The translations under genes and the position numbers were made by a program. The notes beneath the pieces were generated by a model. That model worked only from the letters and a program-made list of their open reading frames with translations. It did not search any database and had not been told where the DNA came from. DNA of 64,000 nt from Devosia sp. (GTDB lineage: Bacteria; Pseudomonadota; Alphaproteobacteria; Rhizobiales; Devosiaceae). Where the stretch lies: positions 372,001 through 436,000 of the forward strand of contig NZ_JAGIAW010000001.1 in NCBI RefSeq assembly GCF_017744655.1, written 5' to 3'. Of the stretch, positions 16,811 to 24,820 are shown in pieces. How positions within the stretch are numbered: position 1 is the stretch's first letter; each line of letters begins with the position of its first letter.

Positions 16811-18184
16811 TTATTCGTACTGCTCCCGGAAGCGGCGGACGATGTAGAGGGCGAAGATATTGAGGCAGAGGGTCACGACGAAGAGCGTCAGACCGAGTGC
16901 GAAGCCAACGAGCGACTGGGGACCGGTGAAATCGGTATCGCCGGTGAGCTGGTTGACGATGGAAACGGTGATGGTCGAAACCGGCTCGAACGGGCTGCCA
17001 CGCAGGATCGGCGCGTTACCGGCGGCGAGAACCACGATCATGGTTTCGCCGATGGCGCGGCTGACGGCGAGGAGGAAGGCGCCGACGATACCGGGGAGGG
17101 CGGCTGGCAGCAGCACATTGCGGATCGTCTCGGACTGGGTGGCGCCAAGGCCGTAAGCACCGTCGCGCAGGGTGCGCGGCACCTGGTTCATGATGTCATC
17201 GGAGAGCGACGACACGAACGGGATGATCATGATGCCCATGACGATACCGGCGGTCAGGGCCGAGGTGGCGCTGATCTGAAGGCCGATGGCATTGCCGAAA
17301 TCGCGGAGGAAGGGGCCAACCGTGACGAGGGCGAAGAAGCCGAAGACGATCGTCGGGATACCAGCGAGGATTTCGATGAGCGGCTTGGCGACAGCGCGGA
17401 ACGACTTGGGGGCGTACTGGCTGAGATAGATGGCCGACAGGAGGCCAACCGGGACAGCGACGATCATGGCGATGGCCGTGATCATCAGCGTGCCGGAGAG
17501 CAGCGGCAGGAGGCCATAAGAGCCGTGATTGTCGCCGCCGGCATTGTTCGGAGCCCAGACGGTGCCAAAGAAGAAGTCGATCGGGTTGATGAAGGTAAAG
17601 AAGCGCAGCGCTTCGGTGACCAGCGAGGCCACGATGCCGACGGTGGTCAGAATGGCGACGGCGGAACAGGCGAGCAACAGGACATTGACGACGCGCTCGA
17701 CCGAGTTGCGGGCCCGGAGGCGGGCATTGATCTGGGAGCGGGCGTAGAAGAGGCCGGCGCCGCCAGCGACCACTGCGAGGATCAGCGTGCCAGCGAAAGT
17801 GAGGAAATTGAACGAGCGTACAGCGTCGCCGGCTGCCTGCTCCCAGGGAGCGGTTTCGCCTGCCACGCCGTAGCCGGAGGCCAGGGCATTGATGCGGATC
17901 AGAGCGCCATTGAGGCCAGCCTGGTCGAGCGAGACGAGGATGTCCTGCGGGATCTGCGAGACGGTGTAGTTGTGGGTGATGCCGCCGCCGAACCAGGCCC
18001 AGAGCAGCAGGATAACCAGCGCCGGGATCATGGCCCAGATCGCGGTGAACGACCCGTGATATTGCGGGCGAGAGTGAACCTTGACGCCATCAGCAGTGAC
18101 GAGGTTCCGGCTCTTCGACCAGCCGGTCTGATAGGAAATGCCTAGAAGGACAATTAGTACGCCGGCTACGACCAGAGCATTCAT
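16811..18184 (-). CDS. pstC: Phosphate ABC transporter permease PstC (long alphaproteobacterial form)
   Basis: A 457-residue permease with two N-terminal helices separated by a periplasmic stretch. The standard core follows: INPIDFFFGTVWAP, AIYLSQYAPKSFRAVAKPLIE, ILAGIPTIVFGFFAL, the loop GAYGLGATQSETIRNVLLPAALPG, and RAIGETMIVVLAAGNAP. With PstA it forms the membrane channel for phosphate. It is the first gene after the pstS hairpin, so its transcription may depend on read-through from the PHO-box promoter. Confidence 0.95.
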   Translation of the reverse strand: MNALVVAGVLIVLLGISYQTGWSKSRNLVTADGVKVHSRPQYHGSFTAIWAMIPALVILLLWAWFGGGITHNYTVSQIPQDILVSLDQAGLNGALIRINALASGYGVAGETAPWEQAAGDAVRSFNFLTFAGTLILAVVAGGAGLFYARSQINARLRARNSVERVVNVLLLACSAVAILTTVGIVASLVTEALRFFTFINPIDFFFGTVWAPNNAGGDNHGSYGLLPLLSGTLMITAIAMIVAVPVGLLSAIYLSQYAPKSFRAVAKPLIEILAGIPTIVFGFFALVTVGPFLRDFGNAIGLQISATSALTAGIVMGIMIIPFVSSLSDDIMNQVPRTLRDGAYGLGATQSETIRNVLLPAALPGIVGAFLLAVSRAIGETMIVVLAAGNAPILRGSPFEPVSTITVSIVNQLTGDTDFTGPQSLVGFALGLTLFVVTLCLNIFALYIVRRFREQYE

Positions 18185-18203
18185 CGCGATGCGCCCCCGC
18201 GGG

Positions 18204-18243
18204 AAAACGAAAGAGCGGGCCGCACCGGAATGGTGCGACCCGC
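18204..18243 (-). terminator. Attenuating hairpin between pstS and pstC
   Basis: On the minus strand a 12-bp stem, GCGGGTCGCACC / GGTGCGGCCCGC (one wobble pair), with a 5-base loop is followed by TCTTTCGTTTT. It sits just after the pstS stop in the 69-base gap. A partial terminator here would keep the binding protein in excess over the permease, as is usual in binding-protein operons. Confidence 0.7.
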
Positions 18244-18253
18244 GAAAAGTCTA

Positions 18254-19276
18254 TTACTGAGCGCCAGCTTCGAAAGCAGCGAGAACTTCAGCGGTCTTTT
18301 CAGCCGGCTGCGGGATCAGGCCAGCGGCTTCAAGAGCACCACCTTCACCGGAGACGCCTTCGGAGAGGAAGAACTGGACGTATTCTTCGATGCCCGGGAT
18401 CACGCCGATGTGCTGACCCTTGACGTAGAAGAACAGCGGACGCGAGACGGGGTATTCGCCGCCGGCAACGGTTTCCTTGGAGGGAACGACACCGTCGATG
18501 GTGGCAACCTTGAGCGAGTCGGTGTTCTGTTCGTAGAACGACAGACCGAACACGCCAACGGTGTTGGCATCCGAGTTCAGGCGAGCGAGGGTCTCGGTGT
18601 AGTCGCCCGAGATTTCGATGACCACGTCCTGACGGAAGGTGGTTTCAGCGGCCTTGATGTCGTCTTCCGACATGCCTTCGGGGTGACCGGCTTCCTTGAA
18701 GCCAGCGGTGACGACCTTCTCCTGGAAGACTTCACGGGTGCCGTGGTTCGAAGCCGGGATGGCGAGCGAGATCGGCTGGTTCGGGAGCGAAGCGTCGATT
18801 TCGTTCCAGGTCTTGTAGGGGTTGTCGACCATGGCGCCGTCAACCATGACCTTGGCAGCGATTGCCTTGTAGATCTGGACCGGGGTCAGGGCGAAGTCAG
18901 CGCCCGAAGCGGACGAGGCAAACACGATGCCGTCGAAGCCGAACTGGACTTCACGAACGTCGGTCACGCCAGCAGCGGTGCAAGCTTCGAGTTCGGCGTC
19001 CTTGATCTGGCGCGAGGCATTGGCGATGTCGATGGTGTTGTCGCCGGTGCCTTCGCAGAACTGCTTCAGGCCGCCGCCGGTGCCGCCGGAGCCGACGACC
19101 GGGGTCTTGAACTCGGGGAATGCAGCGCTGAATTCTTCAGCAACGATCGAGGCGAAGGGCAGGACCGTCGACGAGCCGGCGATCTGGATGGTGTCGCGCG
19201 ACTGGGCGAAAGCAGCTGACGTGCCGAAGGCGGCGAGCGCGATAACGGCGGCGCTAGCAAAAAGTGCGGTCTTCAT
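18254..19276 (-). CDS. pstS: Phosphate-binding periplasmic protein PstS
   Basis: The start at 19276 is chosen because AAAGGGAA precedes it and the product then opens with a proper signal peptide (MKTALFASAAVIALAAFG... AFAQ). The frame extends further upstream through the promoter region and should not be translated there. The 340-residue protein shows the phosphate-binding motifs AGSSTVLPFASIVAEEF, GSGGTGGGLKQFCEG and DIANASRQIK, then VFASSASGADFALTPVQIYKA. It captures phosphate for PstCAB. A PHO box lies about 110 bases upstream. Confidence 0.96.
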   Translation of the reverse strand: MKTALFASAAVIALAAFGTSAAFAQSRDTIQIAGSSTVLPFASIVAEEFSAAFPEFKTPVVGSGGTGGGLKQFCEGTGDNTIDIANASRQIKDAELEACTAAGVTDVREVQFGFDGIVFASSASGADFALTPVQIYKAIAAKVMVDGAMVDNPYKTWNEIDASLPNQPISLAIPASNHGTREVFQEKVVTAGFKEAGHPEGMSEDDIKAAETTFRQDVVIEISGDYTETLARLNSDANTVGVFGLSFYEQNTDSLKVATIDGVVPSKETVAGGEYPVSRPLFFYVKGQHIGVIPGIEEYVQFFLSEGVSGEGGALEAAGLIPQPAEKTAEVLAAFEAGAQ

Positions 19277-19387
19277 GAAAGTTCCCTTTCGGAATTCGGT
19301 TCTTAGACATGGCCAGCCATTAACTTGCGACCGCCCTGTGACGCGGCAGACCATATTGGCGCCCAGCGACGGTTTTATTGCAGATAG

Positions 19388-19405
19388 GTGACTGGTTTGT
19401 GACAG
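19388..19405 (-). promoter_or_regulatory. PHO box upstream of pstS
   Basis: On the minus strand CTGTCAC-AAAC-CAGTCAC gives two 7-base half-sites with 4-base spacing, close to the PhoB consensus CTGTCAT-N4-CTGTCAT. It is followed about ten bases on by an AT-rich GCAATAAAA segment suitable as a -10 region. This is the expected arrangement for a PhoB-activated promoter of the pst operon. Confidence 0.75.
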
Positions 19406-19450
19406 TGTAACAGTCTGATTTAACAGGATAATTCGGTTAGTATCAGATGC

Positions 19451-19480
19451 GTGACACATTGTGACACGTTGTTTTGTGAC
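19451..19480 (-). promoter_or_regulatory. Second group of PhoB-like half-sites
   Basis: GTGACAC (plus strand) occurs at 19451-19457 and 19461-19467, with TTGTGAC at 19474-19480. These read as GTCAC-containing half-sites on the minus strand. Spacing is 10 and about 13 bases rather than a clean 11, so this is a weaker, possibly auxiliary PhoB array upstream of the main PHO box. Confidence 0.4.
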
Positions 19481-19551
19481 TCTTTGCGAGCCCGGATTCA
19501 CGGCGTGTCAGAGAGGAGTTTAGTGGGCAATTGTGACAGTTGGACTGTCTG

Positions 19552-20307
19552 TCAACGCAAAAGCGGGCGGAGGTCTGACTGGATCTTGCGCATCAGCGGC
19601 AGGAAGCTCGCGATCATGCGCGAGGTGGAGGCGCGGGCGGTCTGGGCGCCGATGTTCAGAGCAGCGATGGTCTTGCCGGCGGAATTGTAGAGCGGGACCG
19701 CTATGGAGCAGAGGCCGAGTTCGAGTTCCTGATCGATGACTGCAAAGCCTTGGGCGGCGACGACGGCCAGTTCGGTGGTGATGCTGGGGAGGTCGGCCTT
19801 GGTGCGGCTGGTATAGGCGATGAGCTCGGAGCGATCGAGAATGGCGCGGGCTTCTTCCGGCGGCAGGGACGCGAGGAGAATGCGGCCCATGGAGGTGCAA
19901 TAGGCGGGGAGCCGGGCACCGGGGCCGAGATTGATCGACATGACGCGGCGGGTGGAGGCGCGGGCGACGTAGAGAATGTCGGTGCCGTCGAGGACGGCGG
20001 CGGAACCGCTTTCGCCGGTCGCGTCGGAGAGCTCATCGAGGAAGGGCTGGATCATCTGGGGCAGGGTGTTGGCTGCCAGATAGAAGTGGCCGAGGTTCAG
20101 TACGCGGGGGGTGAGCTGAAAGAATTTTCCGTCATATGTGGCGTAGCCGAGATGGACGAGGGTCAGGAGGCAACGGCGGGCCGTGGCGCGTTCGAGGCCC
20201 GTGCGGGCAGCGACGTCCGTGATCGACATGCGGGCGTTCTGTTCGTCGAAGCATTCGATGACGGCGAGACCGCGTGCCAGGCCGTGAATGATGTCTCCGT
20301 CGCGCAT
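19552..20307 (-). CDS. IclR family transcriptional regulator
   Basis: A 251-residue IclR-type regulator. The N-terminal winged helix-turn-helix (DIIHGLARGLAVIECFDEQ, ISITDVAARTGLERATARRCL-type segment) is followed by the ligand domain with LYVARASTRRVMSINLGPGARLPAYCTSMGRILLA and the AAQGFAVIDQELELGLCSIAVPL region. It resembles regulators of aromatic acid and sugar catabolism (PcaR/PobR group), but the effector is unknown. It lies downstream of the sugar operon on the same strand, separated by a repeat element, and may or may not belong to it. A perfect 6-bp inverted repeat (GACAGT/ACTGTC, 19535-19549) abuts the stop. Confidence 0.88.
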   Translation of the reverse strand: MRDGDIIHGLARGLAVIECFDEQNARMSITDVAARTGLERATARRCLLTLVHLGYATYDGKFFQLTPRVLNLGHFYLAANTLPQMIQPFLDELSDATGESGSAAVLDGTDILYVARASTRRVMSINLGPGARLPAYCTSMGRILLASLPPEEARAILDRSELIAYTSRTKADLPSITTELAVVAAQGFAVIDQELELGLCSIAVPLYNSAGKTIAALNIGAQTARASTSRMIASFLPLMRKIQSDLRPLLR

Positions 20308-20395
20308 GGTGGCCTCGGGTGGTGGTTGGCCTGAGGTGCCATGGATGGCGGGGGAAGGGAAGTGAATTAGGCGAGGAGATTCGCGGTTGGGGCGA

Positions 20396-20456
20396 CGTCC
20401 CCCTCACCCGTCTCGCGCGATGCGCGATCCACCCTCTCCCCGAGGGGGAGAGGAAT
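20396..20456. repeat. Two-stem intergenic repeat
   Basis: A composite element with TCGCGC-GAT-GCGCGA at 20413-20427 and CCTCTCCCC-GAG-GGGGAGAGG at 20433-20453, both perfect. The flanking words CCCCCTCACCCG and GGGGGAGAGG are typical of dispersed intergenic repeats in Hyphomicrobiales genomes. It lies between the nucleoside-hydrolase-like gene and iclR; the rest of that 172-base gap shows nothing else. Confidence 0.6.
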
Positions 20457-20479
20457 GGGCCGGTGAATGTGAAAGCAGA

Positions 20480-21385
20480 TCAGCCGAAGTTGGCCAGGCC
20501 CTGCACGCCGCGGTGGAAGCGGGCCAACTTGGCGTAGAAGTCTTCCAGAATGTAGCGGATGTCGATCGTGTCGTAGACCTTGATCGGACGGTGCTGGCCA
20601 TTGTGGATGTAGTGCATCTGCGGGCTGAACTCGGGTGCGGGGCGCCAATCGTAGGTGCCGCCCATCGGGTTGAGGATTACCGAGAGGGCGGGGGTATCGC
20701 CGAGCGAGCGATGCTCGATAGGGCCCTGGTGCACGCGGAAATTCCAGTCGATGAGCTGGTCAACGAGGTATTTGCCGATCGGGCCCTTGTCTTCGCAGCG
20801 TTCCTGAAGTTCGGCATAGCTCACCGACATCATGCGATAGACGGTGGACGGGATCTGCCAGACCTGGACCTTTGAGCGCATCACCACGTTGGCGGCGGCG
20901 ATGTCGTTCATCAGGTTGAATTCGCGGCCGCCCGAGGGCCAGACGCCGCCGCCGATCCAGACGCAGATGACGTTGCGCTCGTTGAGGCGCGGTTCCATCA
21001 GGATGGCCGAGGCCATGTCGGTCAGCGGGCCGAGGAAGGCGACGTAAAGCGGACGGTCGTCGTCCTTCATGGCTTCGTCGATGATCATCTGGGCGCCCGG
21101 AGAGGGAACCGGCGTTTTTTCATCGGGGAGGGCCGTGGCGGCGCCATTGGCGACTGGGATGCGGCCTTCTAGGTCCATGAGCTTGAGCAGCAGATCGATC
21201 TCGGCGCGGCTGTCGAGCATCGACGTCTTGGAGCGGTGCGCGCCGAAATGGGCGGCGATGATGCCGTGGAAGTCGAAAGTCGGCGTAAGCAGGGCGTGGA
21301 CGATGGTGAACTGATCGTCGGCCTCGTTCTTGGCGTCGGTATTGAGGATCAGACGCGCGCGCTTCTCGCGGGGGAGATTGGTCAT
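20480..21385 (-). CDS. Nucleoside hydrolase-like protein with a non-canonical active-site motif
   Basis: The start at 21385 overlaps the upstream TAA by one base (TAATG). The 301-residue protein has the inosine-uridine hydrolase fold signals (LYVAFLGPLTDMASAIL, VICVWIGGGVWPSGGREFNLMNDIAAANVVM). The N-terminal calcium motif, normally DTDPGxDDA, reads NTDAKNEADDQF, with the first Asp replaced by Asn and a changed loop. The enzyme may still hydrolyse a glycosidic bond, but its substrate need not be a nucleoside. It is the last gene of a sugar operon whose other members look like a branched-pentose pathway. Compare the canonical homologue at 35777-36718. Confidence 0.75.
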   Translation of the reverse strand: MTNLPREKRARLILNTDAKNEADDQFTIVHALLTPTFDFHGIIAAHFGAHRSKTSMLDSRAEIDLLLKLMDLEGRIPVANGAATALPDEKTPVPSPGAQMIIDEAMKDDDRPLYVAFLGPLTDMASAILMEPRLNERNVICVWIGGGVWPSGGREFNLMNDIAAANVVMRSKVQVWQIPSTVYRMMSVSYAELQERCEDKGPIGKYLVDQLIDWNFRVHQGPIEHRSLGDTPALSVILNPMGGTYDWRPAPEFSPQMHYIHNGQHRPIKVYDTIDIRYILEDFYAKLARFHRGVQGLANFG

Positions 21386-22374
21386 TACTGCTCTCCCAAT
21401 GCGCCGAAGAGGGCCTTCTGGGCGATCTTCATGGCGCCAATGGCGTCGTGACGGCTCTGGGCTTCCTGCAGAGCATCGATATCGAGGCGGTCGAGGCCCT
21501 TGGCTGCGGCCTTGAGGAAGTCGATGGCGTGGGTGGCCGTAGCGACGGAGTCTTCGCGGAAGGGGAACTGGTCGAGCTGCCAGACGCCTTCCCACTTGTT
21601 CTTCTTGAGGACGTAGAAGAACTCGAAGAGCTCGAGCGGATGGAGCGAGCCGGCGACGAGGTCATCGTCCCAGGAGCGGTAGTTGTCGTTGACGTCCATG
21701 CCGAAGAGGCGGCCGTGGTCGATGGCGAGCTGGGCGGAGTCAGCGGCCGATTCACCGCCCATGATGGCGTGGCCGAAATCGAGCAGGATGCCGACGTTGG
21801 GCAGGCCGATCTTCTCGATGCCGAGAATGGTGCGGGCAACCGAACCAAAGCTCATCCGGACGCGGGGTTCGCGCGGCTTGTATTCGATGACGAATTTGAG
21901 GTCCGGATTTTCCGAGGCGAGCTGGCCGACGCCGTCGAGCGAGCGCTGCCACTGGGTCGAATAATCGACCTGGAAGGGGTAGTCCCAGCCGTCCTGACCG
22001 GGCCAGAGCTTTACGTAGTCGGCCTTATGGAAGCGGACGACGTCGCAGGCGGCGGTGATGAGTTCGTGGGCCTTGCGGCGAATGCCGGCGTCTGGATTGG
22101 TGAAGGCGCCCTTGACGAAATCACGGGTGTAGATTTCGGGCGTGATGCCTATGACCTTGAGATTGTTGCGGTCGAGCGCGGTCTTGATCTCGGTGTCGGA
22201 GAATTCTCCGCCGAAATAGGGCCAGTTGAGGTCGACGACCGAAAGGTCTTTGACCTGACCGGCGAGATCGATGGCTTCGATGATATTGCGCGGGATGCCG
22301 TAGCCGTCGGTGGCGTAGCGGTCGAGATAGGTCGCAAAGTGCCAGATGCCGGCGCCAAAACGCTGGGTGGTCAT
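21385..22374 (-). CDS. Xylose-isomerase-like TIM-barrel sugar isomerase/epimerase
   Basis: The start at 22374 overlaps the kinase stop (ATGA at 22371-22374); the longer upstream frame lies inside the kinase gene. The 329-residue product has the metal-binding strands of the AP-endonuclease-2/xylose isomerase-like superfamily: LKFVIEYKPREPR, VGILLDFGHAIMGGE, LFGMDVNDNYRSWDDDL and GVWQLDQFPFRED. These place metal-ligating Glu, Asp and His residues at the barrel mouth. In this operon it probably converts an aldose to the ketose used by the FGGY kinase. D-apiose isomerase is my leading hypothesis, not a demonstrated identity. Confidence 0.75.
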   Translation of the reverse strand: MTTQRFGAGIWHFATYLDRYATDGYGIPRNIIEAIDLAGQVKDLSVVDLNWPYFGGEFSDTEIKTALDRNNLKVIGITPEIYTRDFVKGAFTNPDAGIRRKAHELITAACDVVRFHKADYVKLWPGQDGWDYPFQVDYSTQWQRSLDGVGQLASENPDLKFVIEYKPREPRVRMSFGSVARTILGIEKIGLPNVGILLDFGHAIMGGESAADSAQLAIDHGRLFGMDVNDNYRSWDDDLVAGSLHPLELFEFFYVLKKNKWEGVWQLDQFPFREDSVATATHAIDFLKAAAKGLDRLDIDALQEAQSRHDAIGAMKIAQKALFGALGEQ

Positions 22375-23864
22375 TGGTTTCCTCCACTGTTCTGTTGGTC
22401 TTTTGTCGCGAGCGTCTGGGTCACGGCGGACTTCCAGCGCTGACGGTGTTTCTTGGCAGTTGGCTCGTCCATCTGCGGCGCGAAGTGGCCGGCGGCGGGG
22501 ACGCCCGGCATGGCAATGCCGATGGATGAGAAGGCGAGGGCAGCAGCACCGAGGGCGCTGACTTCGGGGGCGGCGGCAGCGGCAACTGGGCGGCCCAAAA
22601 TGTCGGACTGGAATTGCATCACAGTCGCGTTGCGCGAGGCGCCGCCATCGGCACGGAGTTCGCCGAGGGGAGACGCCATGTCGGCTTCCATGGCGGAATA
22701 GACGTCGGCGACCTGGAAGGCGATGGCTTCCAATGCGGCGCGGGCGAGGTGGGCCGGCTTGGTACCGAGGGACATGCCGGTGATGGTGCCGCGGGCGTCG
22801 GCGCGCCAATAGGGGGCGCCGAGGCCGACAAGGGCGGGTACGAAGGAGACGCCATTGCTGTCGGGAACGGCTTCGGCGAGGGCCGAGAGCGCGGCAGCGT
22901 CAGCGAGGCCGAGGAGCTCGGCGGTGAAGGCGGCGGTCTGGCCGGAGACGGAGATGTTGCCTTCGAGAGCGTGCTGGGCTTTTCCGCCCTGACTCCAGGC
23001 GATCGTCGAGGAGATGCCGTGGGTGGAGCGGACACGGTTAGGCGTCAGGGCCATCAAGGAGGTGCCGGTGCCGTAGGTGGCTTTTACTGTGCCGGGGGTA
23101 CGGACGCCGTGGCCGAAGAGGGCGGCGTGGGAGTCGCCGATCATGGCGAGGATTGGTGTGCCGGCGGGGAGGGCCGTGGCGCCTTCGGCGGTGACGCCGA
23201 ACCGGGTGTCGGAGGATTTGACTTCGGCCAGCATGTTTTGCGGTACGCCGAAGAGGGCGCAGAGGTCGGCATCCCAGGCCAGCGTCTCGGTATTGAAGAG
23301 CTGGGTGCGGGAGGCGTTGGAATGGTCGGTGGCGTGTGTTGCGCCGCCGGTGAGATTCCAGAGGAGCCAGGAATCGACTGTGCCGACGCGGAGTTCGCCA
23401 GCCTCGGCACGGGCGCGTGCGCCGGGTGTGTTGTCGAGCAGCCAGGCGATCTTGGCGGCGGGGAAGAGGGGATCGAGCGCGAGACCGGTTTTGGCCTCGA
23501 TGGTTTCGGCGTGGCCGGCGGCGCGGAGGGCGTCGCATTTGGGCGCGGAGCGGCGGCACTGCCAGATGACGACGGGGCCGATGGGCTCACCGGTCGCAGC
23601 GTCCCAGACAAGGATCGACTCGCGCTGATTGGAGATGCCGATGCCGGCGATGTCAGTGGTGCCGGCCTTGGCGACGACTTCGGCGATGACCGTTTTTACC
23701 CCATCAACCAGCGCGGTGGCCGATTGCTCGGCCCAACCGGGATGGGGATAGGTGACGATGTTGGGCATCGAGGCCTGATGGAGGACACGGCCGGAGGCAT
23801 CCACCAACAATGCCTTGGTGTTGGTGGTGCCCTGGTCGATGGCGAGGATCAGCTCGCTGGTCAT
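22371..23864 (-). CDS. FGGY-family carbohydrate kinase
   Basis: A 497-residue kinase. The N-terminal FGGY domain opens with LAIDQGTTNTKALLVDASG and contains GIGISNQRESILVWD; the C-terminal ATPase domain has KATYGTGTSLMAL, GPYWRADARG-type GLGAPYWRADARGTITGM and ELRADGGASRNATVMQFQSD. The family phosphorylates sugars and polyols; glycerol kinase-like features do not fix the substrate. Four-base overlaps with the transketolase gene upstream and the isomerase gene downstream show tight coupling. D-apulose kinase would fit the operon, with other ketopentoses or ketotetroses as alternatives. Confidence 0.85.
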   Translation of the reverse strand: MTSELILAIDQGTTNTKALLVDASGRVLHQASMPNIVTYPHPGWAEQSATALVDGVKTVIAEVVAKAGTTDIAGIGISNQRESILVWDAATGEPIGPVVIWQCRRSAPKCDALRAAGHAETIEAKTGLALDPLFPAAKIAWLLDNTPGARARAEAGELRVGTVDSWLLWNLTGGATHATDHSNASRTQLFNTETLAWDADLCALFGVPQNMLAEVKSSDTRFGVTAEGATALPAGTPILAMIGDSHAALFGHGVRTPGTVKATYGTGTSLMALTPNRVRSTHGISSTIAWSQGGKAQHALEGNISVSGQTAAFTAELLGLADAAALSALAEAVPDSNGVSFVPALVGLGAPYWRADARGTITGMSLGTKPAHLARAALEAIAFQVADVYSAMEADMASPLGELRADGGASRNATVMQFQSDILGRPVAAAAAPEVSALGAAALAFSSIGIAMPGVPAAGHFAPQMDEPTAKKHRQRWKSAVTQTLATKDQQNSGGNQ

Positions 23865-24820
23865 TTTTTGCGCGCGATGGTCTGGCGCACGGCGTCGGCA
23901 ATGCCGGTTTCGTTGAGCCCAAAATTGTCAAAAAGCCATTCCGCAGAGCCGGTGGGCACGAAGCCGGGGAAGCCGAGGATGCGCATGGGTACGGGGTTGG
24001 TCGAGATGACGACCTCGGCCACGGCGCCGCCAAGGCCGCCGCGGACGGAGTGTTCTTCCACCGTGACGATGGCGCCGGTTTCGGTGGCAACAGCGATGAC
24101 GGCTTCGTCCAGCGGATTAACGGTGGCCATGTTGACGACACGGGCCGAGATGCCTTCGGCGGCGAGCGCCTTGGCTGCGGCGACGGCGCGGTGGACCATG
24201 GTGCCGTTGGCGATGATGGTGGCGTCAGTGCCCTCTACGAGGGTTTCGGCCTTGCCGATCTCGAAGACGGCGCCTTCGGGACGATCGAGGGCAGGGACGG
24301 TCATGCGGCTGACGCGGACGAAGACCGGGCCGTCATAGGCAGCGGCGGCCTTGATGGCCTCGGCAGTCTGCCAGGGATCGGCCGGGACGATCAGCTTCAT
24401 GTTGTTGAAGAGACGGAGCCAGGCGAGGTCTTCGATGGAGTGATGGGTCGGGCCCAGCTCGCCATAGGCGACGCCGGAGGACTGGCCGATCAGTTTCACG
24501 TTGACGTTGGAATAGGCGATGTCGGCCTTTACCTGTTCCAGCGCGCGGCCAGTGATGAAGCACGAGGCGGCCGAGACGAAGGGCACCTTGCCGCCATTGG
24601 CAAGGCCGGCGCCGACAGCGACGAGGGTCTGTTCGGCAATGCCGACATTGACCATGCGATCAGGGAATTTCGTGCGGAAGCCGCCGAGTTTGGACGAGCC
24701 GACGCTATCGCTCACCACCGTGACGATGCGCGGATCGGCTTCGGCCAGGGCCTCGATGGTTTTGGCAAAGCTGTCGCGGCAATCGAAGAGGCCGGCTTTG
24801 GGGGGGGCAGCAGCGCTCAT
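23861..24820 (-). CDS. Transketolase C-terminal subunit
   Basis: A 319-residue protein covering the pyrimidine-binding and C-terminal domains of a split transketolase. It shows LFDCRDSFAKTIEALAEADPRIV at the start, MVNVGIAEQTLVAVGAGLANGG (the catalytic Glu region) near residue 57, and GELGPTHHSIEDLAWLR. It needs the N-terminal subunit encoded just upstream (TGATG overlap at 24820). Dedicated split transketolases in sugar clusters often have a narrow substrate, as with apulose-4-phosphate transketolase AptA/AptB. Confidence 0.9.
   Translation of the reverse strand: MSAAAPPKAGLFDCRDSFAKTIEALAEADPRIVTVVSDSVGSSKLGGFRTKFPDRMVNVGIAEQTLVAVGAGLANGGKVPFVSAASCFITGRALEQVKADIAYSNVNVKLIGQSSGVAYGELGPTHHSIEDLAWLRLFNNMKLIVPADPWQTAEAIKAAAAYDGPVFVRVSRMTVPALDRPEGAVFEIGKAETLVEGTDATIIANGTMVHRAVAAAKALAAEGISARVVNMATVNPLDEAVIAVATETGAIVTVEEHSVRGGLGGAVAEVVISTNPVPMRILGFPGFVPTGSAEWLFDNFGLNETGIADAVRQTIARKK

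Noticed and set aside
16796..18145. 449-codon plus-strand frame opposite pstC
   Set aside because: Asp/Gly/Glu/Arg-rich mirror of a hydrophobic protein in high-GC DNA, with no recognisable domain.
19535..19549. GACAGT-TGG-ACTGTC as a second PHO box
   Set aside because: The half-sites are inverted rather than direct repeats with 11-base periodicity; it fits better as a small hairpin next to the iclR stop.
22614..24338. 574-codon plus-strand frame across the FGGY kinase and transketolase genes
   Set aside because: Gly/Glu/Asp-rich antisense translation spanning two well-defined genes.
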